Shown: positions 25,662-35,278, counted from the stretch's first letter. The stretch is 64,000 nucleotides of DNA from Draconibacterium halophilum (GCF_010448835.1 NZ_CP048409.1:806001-870000), one strand, 5' to 3'. A program made the numbers and translations. Notes: generated by a model not told the origin, from the letters alone.

Positions 25662-28600
25662 TTATTCGCTTAATTCCTTAATTCGGATATTCCTGAACCA
25701 CAATTCCGAGCCATGGCCCAGGAATCCGATAAAACCTTTTTCGCGTTGCAGACCGGGATGTTCCTTTCCATCCGGAGTGCCATTTTTGCGGGCATCAGCA
25801 AGATCGCCATCAAGAATCACTTCGCCGTTCAAGGTGATTTTTATTTTAGTTCCTTTCACCACCACTTCCTGCGTATTCCAATCGCCAACCGGATTTAAAT
25901 AGCCGCGCTTGGCCGGAATAGTACCATAAACTGATCCGTGGTATTGATACTCGTGCAGGTTGGCATAAATAGGTGCCGTGTTATCCAGAATTTGCAGTTC
26001 CATACCTACATAAGCCGCGTCGCCTTCAAGCGGGGTACGAATTCCCAAACCATTGTTGGCGCCCGGAGTGAGTTTGAACTCAAAACGGAAAACAAAGTCG
26101 CTGTATTCTTTTTCGGTGTACAGGTTCCCGTGGCCACCTGCTTTCGGATTTACAACCAGCTCGCCGTTCTCGGCATAATAATCGGTTTTGTTTCCCTGCC
26201 AGCCATCGAGGTTTTTACCATTAAACAACGAAACAAATCCTTCGCCAATTTCTTCCTGTGTTAAGCCTATTTCGTCGGTATTAATTTCGCGCACATACAC
26301 ATCGCGGAAAGCCAACTCGTTGCCGTGTGCCTGCAGTTCAATTGTTCCTTCACTGAAAATCGGAATACTGCGGTCCCAGTAATTATCCATTTTTACGTTG
26401 TCAACCACCAGTTCTCCATTCAGATAAACGGTTACATTCTCGCCCACCATGGTAATGCGGAAGGTGTTCCACTCATCAATCGGATTGTCGGCAACCAGCA
26501 GAGGATCGCGCACATTGTCAGGATTGTTGTTGTACAAACCTCCTGAACCTACCTGTGCACCCACTTCAACACGCGAAGTATCCCAAACCTGCACTTGTGG
26601 TGCTCCGCGCAGATAGATGCCACTGTCGCCCTTTTTGCTAATGCGCCAATCAACAATCATGTCAAAATCCTTGTATATTTTTTTAGAAACCAGGTTGGCG
26701 CCCTTCCCGCTAAAAATGATCATTCCATCTTTAACGCTCCAGTTTTCGCGCATTTTAATGTTAGCTGCTTCCTGTTCTTTCGCACGTTCAGCATCAGTGA
26801 GTTTGGCAATCTTTATCGGGTTGCCATCCAGAAGCATACCTTGCCACCCATCCAGATTTTTACCGTTAAACATAGACACATAACCTTTGTCTTTTGGCAT
26901 GTCGTTCAGGTAATTCTGAATGTTTATTTTGTCGTAGGCGCTGTCTTCACCCGATAAAGCTTGTTCTGCTTTGCCCAGAATTCGACGAACAATGTCGCCC
27001 GTTAAACCACCTTCTCCATTACTGTCTGGCATGGCGATATTCATAATGGCACGTGCAGTTGTTTCTGTCAGCTCATCTTCTTCCATATATTGTTCAAGGT
27101 AAACCAACGAAAGGAAGGTTTTTAAGCGCCCGATAGCAGCAATCACGTTTTTCTTATCGTCGGCTGACGACGCATAATTCATGATCTTACGGTATTGCAA
27201 CAATTTCTGATCATCGGGAAGATTGGCACTTGCAACCATTCGCACAAAACTGTTAAAAGCCGGCTGACTGAAGGTTGCATTACCCGATTGGCAAATTTCA
27301 TATAAAGGTTTCGAGGCAGAATAATCCTGCCAGTTGGTTAACGCAGTAAAAGCGGCTTCTTTCTGTTCGCCCGTTGATGAACTAAAATAACCGGTAATGG
27401 TTTCCAATGCTGTTTCACCACCAATTGTTGGCAGAATTGGGAACAGGCGTGCTTTTTTATTGGTTTGTTCCAGTCTGCTCAATACTTTGCCGGTTGATTC
27501 CTGTTCTGCAGCAACTCCATCAACCGCCGCAATTAGTGCCCATTGCGTTTCTGCTATTTCTTTAGAATCAGAAACTGCAAGCAACAATTTTAATAATGCG
27601 TCGGTATTTTCGTATGACGAAACTTGTTTCAACGCGGCAAACGCAGCTGCTTTTTCATCGGCATCGGCAGATGAAGTAGCGGTCAGTATTTCATCAAAAT
27701 ATTGTGTGCCGGCTTTGGCTCCGATAAGATCGATAAAAGCTGCCTTGGTTTTTCCGGTTGATTGGTCGAGATTCCCGGCAATCAGGTATAAATGATCTTT
27801 ATCGAGCAAGGTATTTAATACTTTTTTGCTCGTTTCAATATCGTTTCCTTTTGCCAGATGCACTGTCAAAATAGGAATTGCTTTATTTCCTTGAAGTTTT
27901 GCCAGTGCAGTTATGGCTTCGGTGCGAACAAGGTCTGAGTTGGAATCAAGGCTGGCCAAAACAAAATCGTTTGCCTGTAAGCAACCACGTCTTCCCAGCA
28001 TGTCGATTATTTCTGCTTTTACTTCAGGTTTTGCTGCTTCAGCTATCGCAATCCATTTGCGTGTATCGGCAACTCCGCCCAGGTTTTCAGCAATATTCAG
28101 TGCCGCATAGCGGAATGCTTTATCCGGTGAATCAACCGCTTTCAATAAAAGAGGGGTGGCTTCGTAACCAAGGTTGTCGGCATAAATACGAAGCGCGGTA
28201 GAATAATTATGCAGGTGGTTGCTTGCAGAGTTAGCTTTAAAAATTGCTTTACAAGCTTTCTCCATTAACTCTAGTTCGTTTTGCTCACCCAAACGTTTGG
28301 TGTAGGTGAGAAATGCTTCAGCGGCATTGGTGGCCTCGTAATTAAAATCCACATCCGATGCAGCTTTTAGCAAGGTTTTATAGGAATCAGGAGATCCGAT
28401 ATTTGCCAGTGCGGCCAGCGTTGTTTTCTGCATCGCCTTGCTTTCTGAACTTACTAATGGAGTAATCAGCGGAACGGCGTGTTTACATTTTAACCGGCCC
28501 AAAGCACGAACGATAGTCATTTGTGTTTCACCTTCAATTTTTGGGAAAGCAGCCAGAAATACTTCAGCTGTCTTTGGATCTTCCGTTGACAGAATAGTCT

Positions 28601-29063
28601 GTGTTGCCGGTTCTGCCAGTTGTTCATCTGTTAAGTAGCTTTTTACCTGCTCAACCGTCTTCTCGCCGGCAACCAGGTTCAGTTGATTGAGAAGATAAGT
28701 CTTTACCTCAACGTCATTCGCATTGCTGAGTGCTTTTAAAAGGTTATCTTCTGCAGAAGCACGTTCTTCACACTTGCCAAACTGACTGGCATAACGTGAA
28801 AAGCTGTTTAGCGCAAAACGTACGGCTGTGTCGTCGCCGGTGCCCAGCGGAACAAGTTGTGCTGCCAGTTTCTGATAACCTTCGTTGCCCATTAAAAAGA
28901 TGTCGTTCATCGCTTTGTCGCGGTGTGTGAGATTCTTTGTTGGCATTTGTGCCAGCACATCGGCAACTTTGGTGTCGAGTGTTCGCTTATCCTGCGCAAA
29001 ACCGGCTAAACTAAAACACGCCAGCAGCAAGATCGTAGTTATTTGAATTCTATATTTTTTCAT
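25662..29063 (-). CDS. HEAT-repeat protein with two C-terminal DUF1080 (3-keto-disaccharide hydrolase) domains
   Basis: Exported protein of 1133 residues. After signal peptide MKKYRIQITTILLLACFSLAGFAQ comes a long helical HEAT-like region (about 100-690: repeated ...VPLITPLVSSES..., ...AIPILTVHLAKG...). It is followed by two DUF1080 (PF06439) beta-sandwich domains beginning SMFNGKNLDGWQGML (about 727) and SLFNGKNLDGWQGNK (about 942). DUF1080 proteins hydrolyse 3-keto-glycosides. It lies 53 bases downstream of a Gfo/Idh oxidoreductase on the same strand; the oxidoreductase would make or reduce the 3-keto sugar. The HEAT plus double catalytic-domain fusion suggests a scaffolded or polymer-acting enzyme. 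Confidence 0.88.
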   Translation of the reverse strand: MKKYRIQITTILLLACFSLAGFAQDKRTLDTKVADVLAQMPTKNLTHRDKAMNDIFLMGNEGYQKLAAQLVPLGTGDDTAVRFALNSFSRYASQFGKCEERASAEDNLLKALSNANDVEVKTYLLNQLNLVAGEKTVEQVKSYLTDEQLAEPATQTILSTEDPKTAEVFLAAFPKIEGETQMTIVRALGRLKCKHAVPLITPLVSSESKAMQKTTLAALANIGSPDSYKTLLKAASDVDFNYEATNAAEAFLTYTKRLGEQNELELMEKACKAIFKANSASNHLHNYSTALRIYADNLGYEATPLLLKAVDSPDKAFRYAALNIAENLGGVADTRKWIAIAEAAKPEVKAEIIDMLGRRGCLQANDFVLASLDSNSDLVRTEAITALAKLQGNKAIPILTVHLAKGNDIETSKKVLNTLLDKDHLYLIAGNLDQSTGKTKAAFIDLIGAKAGTQYFDEILTATSSADADEKAAAFAALKQVSSYENTDALLKLLLAVSDSKEIAETQWALIAAVDGVAAEQESTGKVLSRLEQTNKKARLFPILPTIGGETALETITGYFSSSTGEQKEAAFTALTNWQDYSASKPLYEICQSGNATFSQPAFNSFVRMVASANLPDDQKLLQYRKIMNYASSADDKKNVIAAIGRLKTFLSLVYLEQYMEEDELTETTARAIMNIAMPDSNGEGGLTGDIVRRILGKAEQALSGEDSAYDKINIQNYLNDMPKDKGYVSMFNGKNLDGWQGMLLDGNPIKIAKLTDAERAKEQEAANIKMRENWSVKDGMIIFSGKGANLVSKKIYKDFDMIVDWRISKKGDSGIYLRGAPQVQVWDTSRVEVGAQVGSGGLYNNNPDNVRDPLLVADNPIDEWNTFRITMVGENVTVYLNGELVVDNVKMDNYWDRSIPIFSEGTIELQAHGNELAFRDVYVREINTDEIGLTQEEIGEGFVSLFNGKNLDGWQGNKTDYYAENGELVVNPKAGGHGNLYTEKEYSDFVFRFEFKLTPGANNGLGIRTPLEGDAAYVGMELQILDNTAPIYANLHEYQYHGSVYGTIPAKRGYLNPVGDWNTQEVVVKGTKIKITLNGEVILDGDLADARKNGTPDGKEHPGLQREKGFIGFLGHGSELWFRNIRIKELSE

Positions 29064-29116
29064 TGTATTTGTCCTTAATCCTATGTGTTAATCCTTACTA
29101 ATTCATCCTTCATCCT

Positions 29117-30385
29117 TTAGATCGTCCACGGTGCACGCATTGGCTGATTGATCAGCCGGTTTGCACCTTCATCATCAATAAACTCCAGTTTTTCAGGATC
29201 GAAATGTAATGTGCGTCCCAGTCGAACTGCCGTAATTCCAAGGTTTACCAATGTTGCTGACCGGAATCCATTGGTTTCATTCAGTGCAAACTTCTTACGC
29301 GTTTTCACCGATTCTGAGAAAATACCAATCTGAGGTTCAGGATCAGGTAAGGTTTTAATAAAGCTTTGCAGATTAGGAATATCCGAACGGAATCCCTGGT
29401 ATATTTTGCCGTTGGGACCTTCAATATAGGCCGCATCTTTGTCGCGGTTCTCACCATCGAGAATGATTTGACATCCATCGGCATAGGTATAAGTTACACG
29501 TCGCCAGGTACCCACGGCATCGTAATGTTGTTGTGGTGCGTCAACCTCAATTTTTACCGGGCTGGTATCGTCTTTTCCCAGCATGTATTGTACCGGGTCG
29601 AGGTAGTGCTGCCCCATGTCGCCAAGGCCGCCGCCGTCGTAATCCCAGTAACCACGGAAATTGGCATGAACACGCGCTTCATTGTATGGTTTGTACCGCG
29701 CAGGTCCTAACCACATATCGTAATCAAGGTTTTTGGGTACCGGTTGTGGCGAGAGGTTGTGCTTGCCCTGCCAGTAGAATTTCCAGTTGTAGCCGGTAAT
29801 TCCGCTAACCGTAACTTTTAGGGGCCATCCTAAAATGCCACTGTCAATTACTTTTTTCAGCGGTTTTACATCGGTTCCCAGTCCGTAAAACTGGTCTTTA
29901 AAACGGAACCAGGTGTTCAGCCTGAACATGCGGCCATGCGCATTAACAGCCTCAACCACTCTTTTACCCTCGCCAATGGTGCGTGTCATTGGTTTTTCGC
30001 ACCAAATGTCCTTTCCGGCTTTGGCAGCCTCAACAGCCATTATACCGTGCCAGTGTGGCGGTGTAGCAATGTGTACAATGTCAACCTCGGGCAGCTGGCA
30101 CACTTCTCTAAAATCAGTGAATTGTTTTACGTCGTAATCGATCAGGTTTTTGGCCAATTTCAGGTGTTCGGTATCCACATCGCAAATGGCAACAACACGC
30201 GTGCCTTCGTAAGGAATATGCCCGCGGCCCATTGAGCCAACACCAATAATAGCTTTTGTTAACTGGTCGGATGGTGCGAGGTATCCGTTACCGCCCAACA
30301 CGTGGCGCGGAACGATAACCAGACCGGCTCCTACAGCCAGCGCACCTTTTAAGAAACTTCTTCTCGAAGTTGATTTAGTACTCAT
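29117..30385 (-). CDS. Gfo/Idh/MocA-family oxidoreductase with Tat signal
   Basis: NAD(P)-dependent sugar oxidoreductase of 422 residues with a twin-arginine signal (TSRRSFLKGALAVGAGLVIV), so folded and exported with bound cofactor. It has a Rossmann fold (IGVGSMGRGHIPY ... VVAICDVD), the catalytic-region motif CEKPMTRTIGEGKRVVE (Lys of EKP), and a C-terminal Gfo/Idh domain (YWDYDGGGLGDMGQHYLDPVQYMLG). First gene of an operon with the HEAT/DUF1080 protein. Together they would oxidise and cleave glycosides through 3-keto intermediates outside the cytoplasm. Confidence 0.9.
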   Translation of the reverse strand: MSTKSTSRRSFLKGALAVGAGLVIVPRHVLGGNGYLAPSDQLTKAIIGVGSMGRGHIPYEGTRVVAICDVDTEHLKLAKNLIDYDVKQFTDFREVCQLPEVDIVHIATPPHWHGIMAVEAAKAGKDIWCEKPMTRTIGEGKRVVEAVNAHGRMFRLNTWFRFKDQFYGLGTDVKPLKKVIDSGILGWPLKVTVSGITGYNWKFYWQGKHNLSPQPVPKNLDYDMWLGPARYKPYNEARVHANFRGYWDYDGGGLGDMGQHYLDPVQYMLGKDDTSPVKIEVDAPQQHYDAVGTWRRVTYTYADGCQIILDGENRDKDAAYIEGPNGKIYQGFRSDIPNLQSFIKTLPDPEPQIGIFSESVKTRKKFALNETNGFRSATLVNLGITAVRLGRTLHFDPEKLEFIDDEGANRLINQPMRAPWTI

Positions 30386-30609
30386 GGTTAATTGGTTATA
30401 GATTAAAATTTAAAATCTTTTAGTTGGATAAAAGTATAAAAGTTTTGAAAATAAATTCCTAAGAAATTAAAGACTTATTAAAAAAATGCAAAACTTAGTC
30501 AATTGTTCATGGTGTCAATTTATTTTTTATGCACGCCAAAGTTTCATTCGCTTGCCTTTTTTCTATCTTTAAAACCGATCGATCAATTGTATAGCTTAAA
30601 CTTACAAAA

Positions 30610-31506
30610 ATGAAAAACATTCCGGTGATATCGGTAACAGGAAAGTCCTTGGCCGAAGCTTACGAAACAGCACTAATTTACTTGTATGGAAAAGGAACCC
30701 GTTTTAAAACGCAGTACGACCGGCCGGGCGATCCGTTGAGTATTGACTGCACCATGAATTTAACGATTTTGGAACCGGAAATCGATCCGATGATTCACAT
30801 GGCTTTTCCCGGTGGTGTTGACGATTTACGGGAATATGTGCTCGAGCTGGAGGGGTTAAAAGATCATCTGATAAAAGACATGAACGACCCGGAAGATAAA
30901 CATCCGGAATATACTTATCACGGGCGTTTTCAAAACTACGGCGTTTGGAAAGAACTGATTGACGGAGAATCAAAAGAAGTGGGTACTTTTAAGGTTGATC
31001 AAATAAAAAATGTAATCGACAAACTGGCCGAACAGCCCTTTACACGGCAAGCGCAAATGATAACCTGGATGCCCAATATTGATTTCACCTGCGACGATCC
31101 GCCAAGTTTACAATCGTTGTGGTACAGGATTCTGGAAGACGAAGACGGCATTTGGTGGCTCAACAGTAATATCCGTTACCGTAGCAACGACGCCTGGAAT
31201 GCCGGATTTCTGAATATGTTCGGTTTTATTCAATTCAGCAAAGATGTTATTGCAGCCGGAATAGCAGAAAAAACCGGAAAGACGGTAAAACTAGGCCGTA
31301 TGAATTGGCAGGCCGACTCGTACCACATTTACGGAAAAGATATTCGCAGCGCCAAAGAACGCCTGTTTGAGCGCATAAATGATATGGCGTTTGAGGAGCG
31401 CACCATGAATTTTAATGATCCGCTAATTCGTAAAGTTTATGATAATGCCGAGGCAGAAATTGTTAAGAAGATTAAGGGAGCAGATGATTTGAAAACTCAG
31501 AATTGA
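30610..31506 (+). CDS. Thymidylate synthase superfamily protein
   Basis: Cytoplasmic protein of 298 residues that aligns by motif to thymidylate synthase and dCMP hydroxymethylase. It has a catalytic-type Cys161 in DFTCDDPPSLQSLWYRI, the RSND...N segment (RYRSNDAWNAGFLNMFGF, equivalent to RS-D-N of ThyA), and DSYHIYGKD with His239 and Tyr241 (the H-x-Y nucleotide-binding pair). It is not a canonical ThyA by sequence (no LPPCH) and no folA lies beside it. It could be the dTMP synthase of this organism or a modified-pyrimidine enzyme. Confidence 0.75.
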   Translation: MKNIPVISVTGKSLAEAYETALIYLYGKGTRFKTQYDRPGDPLSIDCTMNLTILEPEIDPMIHMAFPGGVDDLREYVLELEGLKDHLIKDMNDPEDKHPEYTYHGRFQNYGVWKELIDGESKEVGTFKVDQIKNVIDKLAEQPFTRQAQMITWMPNIDFTCDDPPSLQSLWYRILEDEDGIWWLNSNIRYRSNDAWNAGFLNMFGFIQFSKDVIAAGIAEKTGKTVKLGRMNWQADSYHIYGKDIRSAKERLFERINDMAFEERTMNFNDPLIRKVYDNAEAEIVKKIKGADDLKTQN

Positions 31507-31978
31507 GTGTTAATTGCCCAGAGAAATCTGTTCAGGGAAAGCATCGCGAAAGATTAACGAAGGATAACAGCCTGTAATTATTGACAGGCAAATTACGAGA
31601 TAAAGTATACCTTAATATGTAAAGCAGGTTTAATGTCAATAACCTACATTTAAAACTATTCGAATAACTTCAATGTGGCAATCTGCACTTAAATTGATTT
31701 TAAGTGCAAAATTTCATCTGGACCGACAGACTTCTTTTCTGTTATAAAACAGAAAGCAAACATAATGTAAAGGAGATACAAGGTTGTAGAGGAAACCTCA
31801 ATATAGCAATGAATTGATATGCTTATGTTCGGTTGCGAGGCGCTGTTCTCTATCGTTTTTTTGTATAATACAATAAGATGTAAGCCACAAGGTGCAGCTA
31901 AATTTATTTGACATATTACCGGATAGTGATAAAAAAAATTCTATCTTAGATTAACCAAATAATTTTAAAAGCAATAAT
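31507..31978. other. 472-base gap with no recognised gene
   Basis: No credible reading frame. Several short inverted repeats are present, for example TTCTGTT-ATA-AAACAGA near 31736-31752 and GCACTTAAA...TTTAAGTGC near 31686-31708. It could hold a small RNA or the leader of the TM2 gene, but nothing identifies a family. Confidence 0.4.
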
Positions 31979-32395
31979 ATGAAGAAAGTTAGCCTTGCTA
32001 TTTGTTTGCTACTCGCAGTATTCTTTGTGAAAAGCGCAAATGCATCTTCTTACTCAATCGATATGAATTCGATTGACAAGATGTTCTCGGAAGCGGTTGA
32101 AACCAGTATGGTTTCAATGAATGCCGGAGCGTTAAGCACGCTGCCGTCAAACGCTCCAGCAACCGCAGTTGTGAAAGAGAAATCTTTCGTAGCGGCAGTT
32201 CTGCTCGATTTCTTTTTAGGGGGATTCGGAGTTCACCGTTTTTACCTGGGAACAAAAACCATGACTGGTGTAGGTTATATTTTAACCTGTGGTGGTATTT
32301 TTGGAATTGTGCCTTTTGTGGATTTGATTGTACTGATTGTTGACAACGACGATATCAGTCCATACATCGACAATCCGAAGTTTTTTATGTGGTAA
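31979..32395 (+). CDS. TM2-domain membrane protein
   Basis: Protein of 138 residues: N-terminal signal or helix (SLAICLLLAVFFVKSANA), about 40 polar residues, then a TM2 domain (PF05154) with two helices around KSFVAAVLLDFFLGGFGVHRFYLG and GVGYILTCGGIFGIVPFVDLIVLI. The turn motif GxFGxHRFYLG is diagnostic. Function unknown. It is followed by a strong terminator but heads a same-strand cluster of small envelope proteins to 35.3 kb. Confidence 0.88.
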   Translation: MKKVSLAICLLLAVFFVKSANASSYSIDMNSIDKMFSEAVETSMVSMNAGALSTLPSNAPATAVVKEKSFVAAVLLDFFLGGFGVHRFYLGTKTMTGVGYILTCGGIFGIVPFVDLIVLIVDNDDISPYIDNPKFFMW

Positions 32396-32415
32396 CATGG
32401 TTTTTATTTACGAAT

Positions 32416-32453
32416 AAAGAGATGCCTGTTTTTTGGAAAACAGGCATCTCTTT
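32416..32453 (+). terminator. Terminator of the TM2 gene
   Basis: AAAGAGATGCCTGTTTT (32416-32432) pairs perfectly with AAAACAGGCATCTCTTT (32437-32453) over TTGG, a 17-base-pair stem. Confidence 0.88.
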
Positions 32454-32468
32454 AATATCTGCTGTACA

Positions 32469-33178
32469 GTGATTCGAAAAATCGTTATTTTATTAATAGC
32501 CTTCGTTTTTAGTGTTTCGGTGAAAGCCCAGAATGGCAATTACATTTCGCTAAAACAAAAACTGAAGTACTCGATAACCGAAAGAAAGCAACAAAGAAAG
32601 TTGACTTGTATTTTGACAAGGAAAAGCAGGTGATTACTAAGTACTATTACTCGTCGCCCGACTTTGTGACCGTTGTAAATCCTTTTGGAGAAGTTAAAAC
32701 CTATTACCCCGAAAGAAACGAAGTGGCTTACGAACAGCTTCCTGAACTCTCTTCAAAACGAACCCTCATTTACTACTTTACGAATAATTTTATTGAAGAT
32801 CTGGGGCTGGTTGATGAAGGATTTCGTTTGGTTTCAAATGAATTTGAAGGGCAGTACTATGTTACTACCTGGCAGCCTCCTTCTACATTAAGAGGAATTA
32901 TAACAGTAAAAATGGTTTTCGAAAACGGGCTACCGGTTTATTCTGAATATCAGGCCTCAAAAGAAAATATTCTGAAAAAAATTTATTACACCAATTACAA
33001 GGATTTCAAGCAATTCAGGCTGCCAATGAACATTGTGGAGATCAGCTATATTCCTGCAAAAGATTCCATTATCAGTCGTACTACTTTTTCCGATGTAAAG
33101 GTTTCCTGGTCGGATGACAGCCCTTACTTTAATTTCAAAATTCCTGAAGATGCAAAACCAATATCAAAAAGCAAATAG
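32469..33178 (+). CDS. LolA-like secreted protein (frameshift near 32581-32583)
   Basis: Exported protein, about 236 residues once restored. GTG 32469 begins signal peptide MIRKIVILLIAFVFSVSVKAQ. The frame then breaks at AAA near 32581-32583; adding one A continues as ITEKKATKKVDLYFDKEKQVI and through the long downstream frame. The mature part is beta-rich and resembles the half-barrel of LolA/outer-membrane lipoprotein-sorting proteins (YYYSSPDFVTVVNPFGEVKTYYP ... PMNIVEISYI ... YFNFKIPEDAKPI). The link to LolA is by pattern only. Its end overlaps the YidD gene start by 29 bases. Confidence 0.65.
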
Positions 33179-33614
33179 AACGTTTTTTTTGTTGCTGGTT
33201 TTTGTGTTGGTTTCTTTGGGAGCATACAGCCAGCAAATCGATTTAAAAAGCGACCTGTTGCTTATAGATTCGGTTGTTAAGCAACAAATGCCCGTGACAG
33301 GACACCGACCTTATATTTATAAGAATCAACCAAAAACGTTTAGAAACACTAATCCTGTCAGCCTGATTTACGGGGGATCGTTGTATGTATACCAAAATAT
33401 GTTCTCGCAACACCTTTCGGCCAGTTGTTTGTTTAATCCAACCTGCTCCGATTTTAGTAAACAAGCTGTTGAAAATTATGGTTTAATAAAAGGTACGCTT
33501 TTGTCGTTCGACCGACTTAGCCGCTGTAACCGAATAGCAGCAACCGATCTTGATCCTGGCACCATTGATCCCCATGTTCACCGGTTTCATGATGCAATAA
33601 AAAAGTATAAATGA
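33150..33614 (+). CDS. yidD: YidD-domain protein with N-terminal export signal
   Basis: Protein of 154 residues. The start at 33150 gives a hydrophobic signal (TFFLLLVFVLVSLGAYSQ). The C-terminal half carries the YidD (haemolytic domain, PF01809) cysteine pattern: CLFNPTCSDFSKQAVENYGLIKG, then LSRCNRIAATDLDPGTIDPH. Classical YidD is a 70-90-residue peripheral inner-membrane protein beside YidC and lacks a signal peptide; here the domain is predicted to be exported, which is unusual. It overlaps the LolA-like gene before it and shares ATGA-type contact with the next gene (start 33611). Confidence 0.82.
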   Translation: MQNQYQKANRTFFLLLVFVLVSLGAYSQQIDLKSDLLLIDSVVKQQMPVTGHRPYIYKNQPKTFRNTNPVSLIYGGSLYVYQNMFSQHLSASCLFNPTCSDFSKQAVENYGLIKGTLLSFDRLSRCNRIAATDLDPGTIDPHVHRFHDAIKKYK

Positions 33615-34453
33615 GGTATAGATTTCTGTTATTGATCGCTTTCCTGTTCGTGTTCGCTCAAAGCAAAGCTCAGATTCCTTTTATCCGGCATTTGGTGAAC
33701 AGCGGATTTTACAAGGAAGCCATTTACGTAATAGAGAAAGACACGGCAGATTATTCGGCTCAACAGCGCGACTCCATCAATTACTATAAAGGATGGGCGC
33801 ACTATTCGCTTAAAAACCTGCAGGAGTCTTCATCTTCTTTTCTTAAAGTAAGCCACACATCGCCTTTTTATAATAAATCATTCTTTTTTGCTGGGTACAA
33901 CCAAACTTATCTGGGAAATTACAACGAAGCCCGAAGTATTCTGGATCGGGCCGATAGTAGTAAAGAGCCGACATTGTGGTTGTATAATTTTGAAATAAGC
34001 GGTATTGAAATGTTAAATGGAAACTGGCCTGAAGCTAAACAGTATCTGGAGCTTGTTTCTGAAGAGAATGCGGTATTAAACAAGCAGGTGCTTGCATTAA
34101 ATGAGATCTGGAAAGAACATGAACAGCACCGGAAAAAGTCGCCGGTTGCCGCGGGAATAATGTCGGCGATTATTCCTGGCTCGGGGAAAATTTATGCCGG
34201 AAAAACCGGTGCCGGAATAGCCTCAATGATTGGCAATATTGGCTTTGGTTTAATAACCTGGGAAAACTACCGGAAATCGGGAATCGCGGATGTTAAAACA
34301 ATACTTTTTGGTAGTATTTTTGCTGTAAATTATGTCTCAAATATTTATGGATCAGTTGTTTCTGTAAAAGTTATTGAAAATGAACACGAGAATGCAATAC
34401 ATAATCAAATTCTTTTTCAGCTTCATATTCCTCTGCGGAATTTCTTTGATTAG
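33611..34453 (+). CDS. Exported TPR-like protein with C-terminal DUF5683-like membrane domain
   Basis: Protein of 280 residues with a signal peptide (LLLIAFLFVFAQSKAQ), helical TPR-like repeats to about 180 (for example YYKGWAHYSLKNLQESSSSFL), and a C-terminal membrane domain: AGIMSAIIPGSGKIYAGKTGAGIASMIGN. The PGSGKIYAGK motif matches the DUF5683/TM2-like class. The start overlaps the yidD stop by 4 bases (ATGA), so translation is coupled. It is a paralogue of the next gene, which has the same order. Confidence 0.72.
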   Translation: MRYRFLLLIAFLFVFAQSKAQIPFIRHLVNSGFYKEAIYVIEKDTADYSAQQRDSINYYKGWAHYSLKNLQESSSSFLKVSHTSPFYNKSFFFAGYNQTYLGNYNEARSILDRADSSKEPTLWLYNFEISGIEMLNGNWPEAKQYLELVSEENAVLNKQVLALNEIWKEHEQHRKKSPVAAGIMSAIIPGSGKIYAGKTGAGIASMIGNIGFGLITWENYRKSGIADVKTILFGSIFAVNYVSNIYGSVVSVKVIENEHENAIHNQILFQLHIPLRNFFD

Positions 34454-35264
34454 TAATTCTGCAGTATTAAAAGCTGATAGCTTGTATGCTTCGGGAAATT
34501 ATTTTGAAGCCTCGATTGAATACGAACGCCTGGTATTTCAGGGAGATGCTGAAACCGACCTGAATTGGCTGCGTTATAAAAAAGCATTGTGCTATCGGAA
34601 AATGAACGATTTTGGGCGTGCAATAAGCGCTCTTCAAACCACTTATTTTTCAAACCCCGACGACTCGTTGTATCGTTTTGTTTGTTACGAACAATCACTT
34701 TGTTATTATCTGAACAATGAACCCGCCCGTGCTTTGTGGAAAATCGATGAATATTTTCATCGCAGTTCCGATAGTGTAAATATTGGTGTTTTTCTGCCTA
34801 TAAAAATTCTTTCGTTACACGAAACATATAAATGGGAAGAAGCGGAACAGAATTTTGTTGAGTTTATAGAATTGCAGCATTTTACGCCTGAAAAAGAAAT
34901 AACACTAAAACGATTGACGGAAGAACTTTACAGCAAAAAGAACCGTCCCCGCATAAAATCGCTTAAAGCTGCCAGAAACTGGTCGCGTTTTATTCCCGGA
35001 TCAGGGCAAATGTATGCAGGTAAATCAGGCGAAGGAATCATCAATTTTTTGATCAATGCATCGGTGCTTACTTTTGCCGGAGTTCAGGTTTACAATGGCT
35101 TCTACATTACCGGTTACCTGGTTGGCCTTGGTTTTTTTAACAAAACTTACCACGGAGGAATGAAACGTGCAGAAGTAATTGCTTCACAAACAAATAAGCA
35201 GCACATGGTGGAATTTAACCGGGAGGTGAATCAGGAACTTATTTCAATAATTGCTTCGGAGTAA
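34392..35264 (+). CDS. Second exported TPR-like/DUF5683-like protein
   Basis: Protein of 290 residues from ATG 34392, overlapping the previous gene by 62 bases. A signal peptide (FFFSFIFLCGISLISNSA) is followed by TPR-like helices (ADSLYASGNYFEASIEYERLV, YRKMNDFGRAISALQ) and the motif SRFIPGSGQMYAGKSGEGIINF with two following helices. It is a paralogue of the preceding gene with the same order and a shared PGSG.xYAGK.G.GI motif. The two may form a heteromeric membrane assembly; this is inference. Confidence 0.72.
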   Translation: MQYIIKFFFSFIFLCGISLISNSAVLKADSLYASGNYFEASIEYERLVFQGDAETDLNWLRYKKALCYRKMNDFGRAISALQTTYFSNPDDSLYRFVCYEQSLCYYLNNEPARALWKIDEYFHRSSDSVNIGVFLPIKILSLHETYKWEEAEQNFVEFIELQHFTPEKEITLKRLTEELYSKKNRPRIKSLKAARNWSRFIPGSGQMYAGKSGEGIINFLINASVLTFAGVQVYNGFYITGYLVGLGFFNKTYHGGMKRAEVIASQTNKQHMVEFNREVNQELISIIASE

Positions 35265-35278
35265 GTTTTTAACTGATT

